Below, piece after piece: positions 11,801 to 24,131 of a stretch of 64,000 nucleotides of DNA (position 1 is the stretch's first letter; the number at the start of each line of letters is the position of its first letter). A program made the translations under genes and the position numbers. Source of the stretch: Anseranas semipalmata (lineage: Eukaryota; Chordata; Aves; Anseriformes; Anseranatidae); the NCBI GenBank assembly GCA_013399115.1, contig VXAA01003991.1, positions 427,522 to 491,521 of the forward strand, read 5' to 3'. The notes beneath the pieces were generated by a model, which was not told where the DNA came from, ran no database searches, and was given only the letters and a program-made list of their open reading frames with translations.

Positions 11801-13869
11801 CCTCAGATATAGCATTAAGATGAATTTATCTCCCTGTTTCAAATCAATTCCTAATGAAGAAGGCAAGATGGTCTAGTAACAGGAGTCAAGGGACACTTGT
11901 TCACTGCAGCAACTCCTTCTTGGAGTTTCACTGGTTGCTCAGGACTAGCTGTATTGACAAGAACTGCTGTGAAGAAAACTGAAAGCCTCAGCAGGCAATC
12001 TCCTTCCTTTGGCAGCCACTTTTAAACTCTAGTCCTGGGCCACAGCTGAACTGTATCCTCAGCCACTCTGCAGCCTTGTCATCCTGTGTGAGCACCATGT
12101 CACCTAACTGCAGCCACATAACATTCAGAGAGATGGTCTAAACTAATTGCTCCACTCCCTTCCCAGTGAGCAGACACTTGTGAAATGAAATACCTGTTAC
12201 AGGATAGTATGAGTTGCCCTCAGGAAGGGCCGATCTTTTCCTGTTGTCTATGGAAGGATCCTGACTCACCAATTACATGCTGAAATTGGGCTGAGATGCT
12301 TCCCACCTGCAGGGTCAATTAGGTGCCCCAAGTGACACACCAGTTTCTTCTCTGTGTTTTTTTCATTCTGCTGTTCACCTGTCTATCAAAATCTTTCTGC
12401 ACCATGTAAAGATCCCTACAGAAGGGTAGCTATTTTTCCATACTCACAGAAATATTTTTAAGTGCAAACAAGTGATTTTGCAACACCAGGGTGCTGTTTT
12501 TGCACCCTGCAAAAATGTGTCCCATTGCATTAGTATCTGACTTTAAACTCATGCATTTGATTGTACCATTTTACCTGTGAATTTTCAGTGTGATTAAATG
12601 TACTAGTGAGCTATCAGTGAGTCACTGTCTACATCTGTGAATTTCACACTATACATTTAATGTAGCTATGCTAATATTTACTGATCTGGTTTTCTGTTTT
12701 AGCTTGAGTTGTCATTTATTTTGTGATTTCTCCTTGTGGGGCATTCTTCAACCATTCATTCATTCACTATATCCATTATACACAGCAAGCCAGCAGTTTA
12801 AACCTAAGTGGGCAAGCAGCTTACAGTCTTAAGCAGATATAAGCATTAGCACATTGCGTTGTGGAATATTGATTTCTTCTTGGAAAGTGAGAGGACAGAG
12901 AGACAGCCAGTACGTTCACAGATAAGCAGTGCAAAACACGCTCAGACTGTCCAAAAAGCACAGACAAAAGCTCAGCTAATAGATTTCATAAATTCTTTTT
13001 TTTTTTTTTTCCTGGAAAATATGATCAAACCTTTAAGGAACTCAAAGTTATGATGTGTGCACTTCTTACACTGATCACTTGAGGTCAATGGTCTTTTTAA
13101 AGTGCTAAATACTTAGACCTTTAAAGCTTGCAATTTACAGAAAGAAATATGTGGGGCTCTACCTCATGTTTCAGCACATTAAAGTGGCAGTTGCACGGTG
13201 CCAATACCTTCTGAGGGAAATAACTTACTAGGAGGTCACTAACATTCAACCCTTTTTAACTTTGTTCTTAAAAGTCAAAGGTGGTGAGATACTGAAGAGC
13301 TTTTTATGACTTACTGCACTGTCATCATCCAGAACTACCTCACAAAAGGTTAGGAAGTTCAGCAAAGCATCAAAACTCAGAGCAAACTCTGATAGTGTAG
13401 TCATGAATAAAGGCTTTTTTGGAAACTCAGAACATTCCCTAAGCAAAATGGAAGATAATGCAGAAAACAGGGCCCCAAGTGATAATAAAGGCGGATGAGC
13501 ACTGACAAATGTTGCCAATCTGTTCCTCCTCTTGCTCCTCACAGCTATTCTTCAAAGAGGAATAACTTAGCAGAGAAAAGAATTTGTTCCTTTGTGATAA
13601 AGAAGGTAATGAAACAAACTGGAAACCCAATGCTATGAACAAAGAAAAACTAAAATGATCTAAATGCTTATTTGAATATAAATCTCTTCAAAGAAATATG
13701 AGTGGGGAAGATTCTGAGTCTCTGTTAGCCAATGTAATTCTCTTGAAACCAATTCATCATTAGTTCCATCAACGCTGGCCTTAGATTTTTTTTCTTTTTC
13801 CTATTACCAGAGAAGATATTGTACTTGAAGTATTTTGTCTATTTCCTGCCTCCCCCAAACACACACCCT

Positions 13870-13902
13870 GCTTCTCTCTCTCTTTTTTTTTTTTTTTTTT
13901 TA
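13870..13902. repeat. (CT)n followed by poly-T
   Basis: A CT-rich tract running directly into about 18 Ts. Confidence 0.8.
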
Positions 13903-14190
13903 CAATACAGAAAACTGGAAATAAAATCGTTTCTTAAGTTTTCTCTCTGAATTTTCTTTAGTTTCCCTTCTTATAGAAAAAGGGCAATGTTTTTCACCTG
14001 CTTCTTCAGAAGCTATCTTGGTGACTTATTCTAGAAACCTCTGAGCACTAAGGGGAGATGGTGATGATCTTGTATTCACAGTGATTGATATCCAATTGCT
14101 GAGGTGCCTATAGGTGCTTAATTCCTTGCTAGGTAAGGCCCTCTGCTCGTTTGTCCTGTGTACTGTTTTCCATGTTTTCTCTGGAGAGTA

Positions 14191-14225
14191 TTTTTGTTGT
14201 TGTTGTTGTTTGTTTGTTTGTTTTT
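14191..14225. repeat. (GTT)n/(GTTT)n microsatellite
   Basis: Five GTT units followed by several GTTT units. Confidence 0.85.
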
Positions 14226-14408
14226 ATTCTTTAAACCATGTAATAAAAGTATCTGCAATTGGGTAATATTTTTGTGGACATCATGGCATCCAGCACATAA
14301 TTTAATATTTAATGTTTACATGCATTACTAGAAAGAAAACAATGCAGCCAGGTAAAGACAATATTTTTCTTTTCTTCCCTGTTTTCTCTCCTTTACACAC
14401 ACAGGTGC

Positions 14409-14426
14409 AGAGAGAGAGAGAGAGAA
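14409..14426. repeat. (GA)n microsatellite
   Basis: About eight uninterrupted GA dinucleotides. Confidence 0.8.
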
Positions 14427-16510
14427 AGAATACATATTTTTTCCCCTTTTATAGATATATATAAGGACTTTCTTCTCTTTAATCTCAATTTTCACTACCA
14501 AAGACAGACTTGTTATAGACTACTCAATATTATGTCAGATACAAGAAATGCTGAACTGAACAGGACCAAACTCTCAGCTCCCTCATGGGTTTAGGAATGG
14601 CCCTGCAATGTGGTGTTACTGGAAGTTTTTTCGTTTGTTTGTTTTTTTAAGTTTTTGGCCTCTGAGTAGAGATAATAACTTCATTCTTTCCTCATAAAGT
14701 TTGCAGCTTTATAGTATGACTCAGTTTTTATATAAATGCCCATACTCTCACCCCTGTCCCTCATTGACCAGAACCATGCCCTAAGTGCCAGGCTTTTAAA
14801 CAAGGTAGAAGTATGGAAGAGACAAGAGAAGAAGGGAGAGTGAGGAGCTGACTTCCACAGCTCATGTTAAAGCCATGCCAGTTCACAGAAGAGAGTGTAA
14901 TATTTTGGGGGTCAGAAAAAGCGCTTACAAGCAAAGAAAGGCATAAATCTTTGGCTTAATGAATAACTCCCTCTCAAAAACCATTGCCTCCCAGGATCCT
15001 CTTTGTCTTGGATGCCTTATGCATTTTGCATTAGACATTCATTGGATGAAATGTAAAACCAATCAAAGGAGCAGGCTGTGGTGTCCTCTGCCAGGGAACA
15101 CCCTGCTCTTCAGGTTTTACTCTCCCCTATGCACCTCTTTCGTGTTCCTTCACTTCGACCCTCTGACCTTCTTGTGTTTTCTGGTGTCCAGAGGCACAGT
15201 TTCAACAGGCATTGATAAGAGCCAAAACCCAGCCTTAGCTCTCTATGGGTGACAGCAGCACTCACCTGTGAAGCTTAGGACCACTTCAGAAAGGAGTGGT
15301 TTTCAGAAAGCCTGTTTTTCTGTTTGTTTTTATTTTTCTAATCTTGTGGTCATTAAGATGTCTGGTGTGAGATATGCTAAGTCAACCATAAGAAATGCTA
15401 AAGAGAGGACCTGAAATTCTCTGAGTTTTGTACTGAGTCACAGCCATAAGTGCTTATTACCTCTTGAACTTACATGGGGGTGACTCATCTGTACAACCTG
15501 ACTGGGTTAAATGGGGGTAAGGCACTGAGAGGCTTTGCTTTTTCAAACTGGGGGCTGTTCTTTGCAATAACATTGACCTAGCAGTAACCCAGGCAACCTG
15601 AGAACATTAGTAGCCCACTAATTAGTAATTAATAAGCAGTTATGGCCTTTCAAGAGCCTCAGAGTAGTTAATAAGGACTTTAAAGAACAAAAAGTTAATC
15701 TCCAAGATGCTAAATTTCAGCTTTTGTTGAAAGTGGGATTTAGGGCTTTTCTGTCGGGAGACCAACCTGCAGTGAGGCAGGATAGGAATATATGCTGTTC
15801 AGACTAGTCCACAATAACTTGCCCTGTAAATCCTCCCACTGGGCTCTGTGTCCCAGACCAGTTCTGCCCTGCGTTGGGAGCCCAGCAGCGGTGCCCATGC
15901 TAGGAGCCGGCTCAACCTTAGCCCCTCCAGCCTCAGCACAGAGAGATGGGCCCCCATGAGGTGGACTGAAAATACACTTCCAAGTAGGAAACAATTAACC
16001 AGCAAGTTATAAGCAAAGGCAAAACTACTGCTTATAGTTTATAACTAAGTATAACTAACTGAGCTACAGCCTAATTAATCCATATCCATTGCTTCTTTTG
16101 TCTTCTTTCCCAGAATTTTCAGAAAAAGTTACCATGTGACTCATTAGGATACTTGCTGAGTAAATTTGGACTTATAAACTTACCTTAATCAAATGGAAAT
16201 GATGAAAATACTTCTTACATTAATTATAATGTGATTTATAAAGGATTTGCCTTTCCCCCTGCTCTCCAGACTATACCTGAAAGCTTTGACTACTTAAGCT
16301 ACATTGAGTCAGTTAAAGCTTTCTTCTGGTGCTTAAAATGTTTAGTGGTTGTTTGTTGTTGTTTTGATTTCTTTTGAAAATAATGTTTACAGCATAGAAA
16401 TATTCCTACTCTACTAAGTAGATGGAGTTTTTCAATATTTCTGCATTTTTAAAGATACAGGGGTACAATATCCCTCCAAATCAAGAAAGCTTACATCTTC
16501 TGTGCTAGTT

Positions 16511-16534
16511 GATTTATTTACTTATTTATTTATG
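16511..16534. repeat. (TTTA)n microsatellite
   Basis: Imperfect TTTA tetranucleotide tract with one C interruption. Confidence 0.75.
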
Positions 16535-18072
16535 TTTTGTGGTTATTGCACTCTAATGCAATTAATTCAGACAAGGGAAAACAAGGCTGTTTCTCTGGGA
16601 TGTTGGTAAACTGATGATGTCAAGTGAATATTAATTGGTTACTGAAGCATAACTCTTTAATTGCCTCATGGAGACCATATAAATTTTGTAATTGGTCATA
16701 AACTGCAAAGGAGGGTGTGGCATCTGTTTTCTTTCTTGTTATATTGTTGTTAGTGTCATTACTGTCCTTTTCCTTTGCCATTCTCCTTGGAGCGAGTAGA
16801 AGATATATACTTAGTAAGCAACAAACATTTGGGCTTTCCTCATGGCAACTGTATGTGTGTGCTAGCTTTGTTTGTTTGCTTCCAATTGCCTTGCTAATGA
16901 GGCACTGACCAAGCTGTGCAGATCACAATGAAGGCTTGCCCCAGGCAACTGCTTTGCCAGCTCCTCGTGCTCCCTTAGGTCACCGTCCTGTTTGTTGTCT
17001 GTCCTTCAGAGCTCCTCTTCCCAGCACTCTGACTGGACATTGCAGAAACCTTAAATCACCTTTTGTGCCTGTGAATATAAAACACTCCTAAACTGGATTC
17101 ACTCAAAAATGCTACTTGCACTAGTAGCAGCATTTCCTCACCCTGCTTCCCTTCTACCCTCTCTTTCATAGAAGTGGAAATGACCAAAATGAGAACTAGA
17201 ACAGTGTACAACCAGCCCTATCTTCTTTCTTCATGGTAATGTCATTAATGCATTGAGGGTAGAGGCAGCAAAGGATATACATCTGTAAATTGAGTACAAG
17301 TTGTGGAACAGGATTAAGAAGCCAGCTTGAGGAGGGGTAGAGAAACCCCTTAGATCTTTATACCTGAATTCTTGTTTCTCTCCAGGACCTACTTACACAA
17401 ATCAGAACTGTAAGCAGACATATTTTCTATTCGGAAACCATATGTCATTATTTTCTGCTGCTGGTACATTGATTTTTTTTTTTTTTTTTTTAAGAAAAAG
17501 CCATGTAAGACCCACCATTTGTGGAGGTGGTGGGTCAGCTTTTCAAGTCATACTGCCTGACTGGAGAGAACACATCACTGAAAACAGAAAACTACACTTC
17601 AGACATCTCTTCATACTGAAGGACTATGACATGTAACCACTACATTATTTTTCACAAATTCTATAACTTTCCAGTAAGACAAATGTGAGTATGTATACCA
17701 CATAATCTTTCATTATTAACCTTTATTATGTTGTCCGCTTTTCTCCTGGCATAATTTGCTATTTTCTAAAAACTCATTATTCACTGAATTATTTTTTCAC
17801 ATATGGTTGACCTTTTGTATTTAGGAATTGAGTTTATTGAATGCAGTGGTCAGAAGTTTGAGATACACTGGCTTAGGTGTAGTGTCCCAACAACAATATG
17901 CTTAATTGAAGTCTAGCTATCACACTATTAATACTTCAGTTGATTTGTAATGTTAGCCTGTGATGGATTCTATTTGGAAATTTTATCATATCATTCCTGA
18001 TATGGAAGCTGATATAAGTATTTGTGCCATAAATTCATTTAATTTGCATCATAAAAAAATTGCTGTTATAAA

Positions 18073-19453
18073 GACCTATGGGCCAAAATGAAACAACTAA
18101 GAAGGAGTTAGGTGTAGTAACCCCCATTTTTAAAAAGAGAAAAAACGATGTCCTGGGGAACCACAGGCCAGTCGGTCTCACCTCTGTGTCCGGCAAGATC
18201 ATGGAGCAGATCCTCCTGGAAACCATGCTAAGGCACAGGGAAAATATGGAGGTGATTGGTGACAGCCAACATGCCTGACAAATTTGGTGGCTTTCTATGA
18301 TGGGTTTACAGTGTTGCTGGTTAAGAGAAGAGCAACTGACATCATCTACCTGGACTTGTGCAAAGCATTTGACACTGATATCCTTGTCTCCAAACTGGAG
18401 AGACATAGTTTTGACAGATGGACCACTTGGTGGGTAAGGAATTGGCTGGATGGTCGTACTCAAAGAGTTGTGGTCAACAGCTTGATGTCCAGCTGGAGAA
18501 TAGTGATGAGTAGTGTTTATCAGGGGTTGGTGTTGCAACAGGAAATGTTTAACATGGTGACGTGGGACAGAGGGATCGAGTGCACCTTCAGCAAGTTTGC
18601 TGATGACACCAAGCTATGTGGTGCGGTCAACACACTGGATGGAAGGGATGCCATCCAGAGGGACCTGGACAGACTTGAGAGGTGGGCCTGTGCAAATCTC
18701 ATGAAGTTCAGTAAGGTCAAATACAAGGTCCTGCACCTGGGTCAGGGCAATCCCAAGCACAAATACAGGCTGGGTGGAGAATGGATTGAAAGCAGCCCTG
18801 AGGAGAAGGACTTGGTGGATGAAAAACTCAACATGAGCCAGCAAAACCAACTGTACCCTGGACTGCATCAAAAGAAGTGCAGCCAGCAGGTTGAGGAAGG
18901 TGATTGTCCCTCTCTACCGTGCTCTCGTGAGGCCCCACCTAGAGTACTGCATTCAGCTCTGGGGTCCCCACCAAAAGAAGGACATGGACCTCTTGGGGTA
19001 AGTTCAGAGGAGGACCACGAGGATGATCAGAAGGCTGGAGCACCTCTCCTGTGAAGAGGCTGAGAGAGTTGGGGTTGTTCAGCCTGGAGAAGAGAAAGTG
19101 CCAGGGAGACCTTATAGCGGCCTTCCAGCACCTAAAGAGGGCCTACAGGAAAGCTGGAGAGGGACTCTATCAGGGAGTGTAGTGATAAGACAAAGAGTAA
19201 TGGCTTTAAACTAAAAGAGGGTAGATTTAGATTAGATATATGAAGAAATTCCTTACTATGAGGGTAGTGAGGCACTGGAACAGGTTTCCCAGAAAAGTTG
19301 TGGATGCCCCATCCCTAGAAGTGTTCAAGGCCAGGTTGGATGGGGTGTTGAGCAATCTGGTCTAGTGGGAGGTGTCCCTGCCCATGGCAGGGGGTTGGAA
19401 CTAGATGGTCTTTAAGGTTCCTTCCAACCCAAAAGATTCTATGATTCTATGAT
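18073..19453 (+). mobile_element. CR1 LINE, 5'-truncated, with decayed reverse-transcriptase ORF
   Basis: The longest transposon in the window and the best clue that this is a bird genome. It begins inside the reverse-transcriptase region ([20 protein letters not shown], about 18158-18218). It continues through DLCKAFDT and NWLDGRTQRVVVN to the catalytic-site motif FADDTKL (18596-18616), followed by the QRDLDRLERWA block. An in-frame stop at about 18276 and a shift near 18850 (after NMSQQNQL) break the frame, so the protein is not functional. The nucleotide similarity continues through the C-terminal region to the characteristic 3' end, CCTTCCAACCCAAAAG followed by ATTCTATGATTCTATGAT (19422-19453). 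CR1 copies normally lack poly-A tails and are 5'-truncated, as here. The 167-codon antisense frame (18035-18538) is a shadow. Confidence 0.93.
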
Positions 19454-22400
19454 ATCTGCAAGGTTAAAATGCTGGAGAAGCATTTTTCAACAGAGATTTT
19501 TTTGGATCTTGGAAAAAGAAGAAATGAAACATTCTAGAGAAAAAGTAGAGAAGATTCAAGGTCATGGGCTAACTGGTTTAACTGCATATTTTTTGCTCTT
19601 TCTGATCCCTACTGCATGCTGGAACATTACATTTGAAACAGGCTCCTCCTGCTCCCCCATGACACATAGGATTTGTCTGGGCTATTCTAGCCACCAGCAT
19701 AAATAAACCAAGCACTAGGATTCCTAAAGTTTTCCAGTTTGGAAACACTTCCACAAAGCTACAGCAAAAGCTTGGAGTCTGAGCACGGTCTGGAGTACTC
19801 CAGTACTACTAGAGGCTGAGCTTCACATGTCTTACACCCAAGTACCTTGTTTCCATGGCATGGCCACACCAATAATGCAAAGTAAACCTCAGATGTGAAC
19901 CTTCACAGCTCAGGTGGCAAGTCATGCTTGCTAAAGCACAATCTGAAGCAGTCATTTACATTAGAGTGTCTTTTCCAGTGGAATTTTATAATGTGCCAAA
20001 GTATAACAACATGAGTGTTCCTGATCATAAGAAACAAGACAAAGTAAACAAACAAAATGCATCCTTCAAGAAATTAAAGTGTTTATAGCAGTTAAGAAGT
20101 CTGCAAAGGTAGCTGCAACTTATGCTGACCACAACAGAAAATGTGGATATTCAGAAAACATAAAATGGCTCCTGAATAATTTTAACTTCTGACCTTTTGT
20201 TACAAGCAATGAGAAAGTAATGAATAACAATCCTTTCGCAAGGTCATTTTTACAGAAAAAGTTATTTTCCAAAGCTAAACTGCATAGAGATTCAGATGTC
20301 CATGGGAACCTTTGACGTGTGCTAAATGGCTTGTGAGATATTTGTAATACAAACAGTTGTATGTTTTGATTTCTTGCTATTATTGTTATAGAAGCTAGAA
20401 CACTATCCATTCCTTGTAACGTTCTGTTGTAGCAATGTGTCTAAGTCAGTGACTTATCTAATCCACCCACAGGATCTAAGATATCACCCCATGTTTCAGA
20501 ATGGTGTGGTTTGCAAACAATATTGCACTTTATCATCTCATCATCTTAGCTTTTAAAGGGAGAATTATATCAGGTGTACTTTAACAGTCTGTTCTGATGA
20601 ACTACCAATTGCTCTCATTCCTCACAGGCATTAAAAGTAGCAAAGAGTACTTCCCATCTTGTTGAATGACCCTGGTGTTTTGTAGAATGGGGCCCTCAAA
20701 TTCCATGTGTCATCACTGCAGTGTGTTTTAGATTTAATTTATGCATTTGATATTGTTTTTGCACATGATGTTCTACAGAGGAGACATATCATATATCATC
20801 AGATGTAATATTTTAAACAGTGATGTAATAAACCACTGGAAGAAGGTAAAAAAGGATACTCTGAATTCTCCATCACTCTCACTCTTTAAATTGAGATTAA
20901 GTGTCATTCTACAGTCTAATCCACAGTTTGTCAACAATTTTATATAAACAGATATAAATATTAAAAAGGTGCATACTATTTTAATATTATATATATGGTC
21001 TCAAGAAAATGACTGTATATATTGATGTATTTTTCTCTCTTATTTTTCTTAAAAGTAGTAGTATTTCACAGGTTTCCCTACTTGACTTTCTGTGTTTCCC
21101 GCATTTTGAGGAGGAAAGAAGGGAATCAAACCCACAAGATAAGAAAAACTTACTCGACAGGGTGTTGTTCATTAACTTGCTCAAATCACTGTTTCAGACT
21201 CCATAGGCTTGTTATCCAGGATATAAGCAAACAACAGTATCCTCTCAGACTTCTAATTTGTGAAGCTTCTCTGAAACATCTGGAAAGTGCGGGAAATTCA
21301 AGTTTACTGCTTACCATGCTAGCTATCACGTTGCTTTAGAGTTATAAGGGCTTGTGTTCCTTCAACAGTAATCATGTAAAATTGTAAAAATGGAAACAAT
21401 TGACAGGATCAGTTAGGTGTGACCAGTGACTGGTGTAAGAGGGGATCAATTAGATTCAGCATCATATCACCTAACTGTACTTAAGCCTTTATGGACCATA
21501 TTTACGTGTATCAAAATGATATGATGCTGAACTCAGTTTGCTTTTTTTTGCTTTACAAAACCACTCTAGCAATCTGTGTCCGGGTCCAGATGTAATCACA
21601 CTGTTGACAAATCTGAAGAAAAAAATCCACATGCCCATAAATGTTTATAAATACAACAGTAAAGATTTGGAATATATTTGCTTTTGCCTCGGTCTCATTA
21701 ATTGAGGGTGATACTGGCCAAAAACTTTTTTTGTCTTTAGAAACTTGGAAATAACGCCTTTTCCAAACAAGCATATGCCCTTCATCCTCATTGTATTTTT
21801 TAAATAAATCCATTCATTCTGTCTTCATCTGATGCTTATAATCTCACTACTTCCTTTAAAAGTAAGCTCTGTAGATGTGGCAGATGTCAATACCCACTGA
21901 AATCAGAGGAGTGACTGTCATAGGAGACTCAGTCGCCCAAGAGCAGACCCCTAATGCCAGGCGAGATGCTGTAGGGTGCCCAGCAAGGCCTTCAGCTGCC
22001 ACCCCAGGAGGGCAGGAGTCTCCCATGGATTCATCATCCTACTGTCACCCCCACTGTTGCCCTCAGTAAATACCCTTGGGCACCAAGGTTGACCGTAGGT
22101 GACTATCTTTGCTGACTTCACACTCTTTGATCCGTAAGAGGTCTTGGGCAGGAAAGAATTTAAACATCGTTTGTTCTTTGTATGTGTTTTCTGCACGCAC
22201 TAGTTGGAGCATTACTGAATTTAATAGAGTTTACAAATCTATGCAGCAGAACAGAATTTGGTTCACAGAGTTAAAATCGGTGTACGCTAAATCCCCAGAA
22301 TCTCCTTGGCACAGCTCATGAAGCTGTACATCTCAGAGAATTGCTTCAGATCTGTGTCAAGGCTTCTGACTCAGAAACCCTTGTATAATCACAAAACTGT

Positions 22401-23867
22401 ATAAATTTCAGATAAAATAATACATTCTGTTTCTGGGCTTTTTGTACCTAAATCACATGTTTGTGATCACAACTTTAGAAGCCAGGAACCTTGACATGCC
22501 TTTGAAAGTTTTCTGAAACTTGCAATCCTATGTCTTGGCCAGAGAGAACTTCATCATTCAGTCATTTTTACTACCATCTTTTTCTTAATGTCTTCTCTAT
22601 TCTGGATGCTCTCTGGTGTCCAGTTTTGTGTTCCAAAAGAGGACCAGGGAGACCGATGATGTAACCAGTCCTGTAGTTGTCGATGTTCTTGGCAGAGTCT
22701 AGTCAAGTTTCTGCTGCAGATAGGAGTAGGTGGGACAACTCTTAAAATGGCCCCAAAAGCAGACGTGAGAGATGGAGGTGCCTTCCAAGGTGAAAAGAAG
22801 TGGTGATGCAGTTGTATTCACAGCTCTAAACATCAGCAGGAAAGGCAGATAATGTTCCCTCAGAGACAGTCTATGGAGACATTCAGGAAAGTTCAGAAAG
22901 ATTAAATAGAGCTATAAAGTTGAATCTCATAAGTAGAATACAGAAATTAAGGGCAGGTTTGTTGAGCTGAAAGAGCACACAGGAAGGCAGGAGACTTGAC
23001 TTCTATTTCTGCCTCTGTCACTGACCTTCTGCATGAGCACCACGGTTGGCTGTTGTCACTTGTCCTCTCAGCAAAAACATAGTAAAGATATTCATCTACT
23101 CTGAAAATAATTTGAGATGCATCTAATATTATTATTGAAGACTGTTTTATGGGTGCTGTTATTCATAAATGACAGTGCTTTGGAACCTCTATGAGATTTT
23201 CCTGTCTAGTGTAACACAGAAAGGACAGGGAACTAAAGACCATCCTGTTTGTGGAGGAGGTGTTTACTTCTGACTTCTCCTCTGAAAACAGATGCCCTAA
23301 AAAACGTCACACAAGTCATGTCCTAAAACTACCTTTTTCTTTCCACTGACTGTAAAGAGCACCTAGAGTGACCAGCTTATGGCTCACACTTGACATTAGG
23401 TGAAATGAATCCCACCTTAAGTTAACTTTTGTGAGTATCCCAAGGTACTGGCAGTTCCCACAGCACCAAAGGTAGTCTGCTTTCTAGAAAAATCAGGAAT
23501 CATTTTGCCGCTCTCCTTATTAACTCCCCAATTTTGTCCAAAAATGCTAGACAATGGGTAGTTGCTTATCTTAACTATTTTAAAGGTGAGTGTTTTGCCT
23601 TTTAAAGTTTGTTAAATTACGTCATCATCCTATTCTCCCTTCCAGCCCCCATGCAGATATATCAGGTTTCCTACTCTGATAGATTTCTACACATTTCACT
23701 TATCCTTAAAACTAGGTAATGGCAGATTACTTAGACATCAGAGGTAATGTGGAATGCACATCGAGAGTATTTTTCACTTCTTTTTCATTAGTTTGATTAG
23801 ACACCATGTAAATTAGATCAATAAAATGTGCTTCGTTATTGTGCCCAAGCTGTATCCAGGAGAAGAG
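19454..23867. other. Non-coding stretch between CR1 copies
   Basis: AT-rich, with no supported gene. It holds the inverted-repeat cluster at 21410-21531 (listed separately). GC-richer, unexplained patches lie at about 21880-22090 and 22610-22830; the open frames crossing them have no recognisable domain. Confidence 0.4.
21410..21531. repeat. Cluster of overlapping inverted repeats (hairpin-forming)
   Basis: Three perfect inverted pairs overlap. TTCAGCATCATATCA (21455-21469) pairs with its complement at 21517-21531 across a 47-base loop. CAGTTAGGTG (21410-21419) pairs with CACCTAACTG (21468-21477). ACCAGT-G-ACTGGT (21422-21434) forms a tight stem. The first two stems share bases 21468-21469, so the full stems cannot both form at once. 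Not an obvious known repeat. Confidence 0.7.
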
Positions 23868-24131
23868 AATCATAGAATCATAGAATGGCTTGGGTTGGAA
23901 GGGACCTTAAAGATCATCTGGTTCCAACCCCCCTGCCATAGGCAGGGATGCCACCCACAAGATCAGGTTGGCCAGGGCCCCATCCAGCCTAGCCTTGAAC
24001 ACTTCCAGGGATGGGGCATCCACAACCTCTCTGGGCAACCTGTTCCAGTGCCTCACCACCCTCACAGTGAAGAATTTCTTCCTAACATCTAATCTGAATC
24101 ATCCTCTTTTAGTTTAAAACCATTGCCCCAA
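23868..24131 (-). mobile_element. CR1 LINE 3' fragment
   Basis: A minus-strand 3' end: AATCATAGAATCATAGAATGG at the low-coordinate edge, then the conserved GGGTTGGAAGGGACCTTAAA block and the downstream-coding part ('[12 protein letters not shown]'-like, read in reverse). About 260 bases remain; the 5' side is truncated near 24131. The plus-strand open frame across it (88 codons) is antisense noise. Confidence 0.93.

Larger units (their letters stand above)
8845..18072. other. Long non-coding stretch upstream of the left-end gene
   Basis: No gene that I can support. A CpG-containing open stretch of about 190 bases lies on the minus strand at 8941-9132. Two 37-base spliceable segments on the minus strand (about 12263-12299 and 12378-12414) might be small upstream exons. 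A GC-rich patch at about 15790-15960 is open on the minus strand but has no usable splice sites. Simple repeats are listed separately. The sequence around 10760-10960 looks like a decayed interspersed repeat, though I cannot name its family. Confidence 0.4.

Noticed and set aside
13982..14045. Minus-strand segment with acceptor CTCCCCTTAGTGCTCAG and a GTGAAA donor.
   Set aside because: All three frames contain stops.
15266..15311. Strong minus-strand donor CACAG|GTGAGTGC.
   Set aside because: No open frame upstream of it with any nearby acceptor.
18035..18538. 167-codon minus-strand open frame.
   Set aside because: Antisense shadow of the CR1 reverse-transcriptase region.
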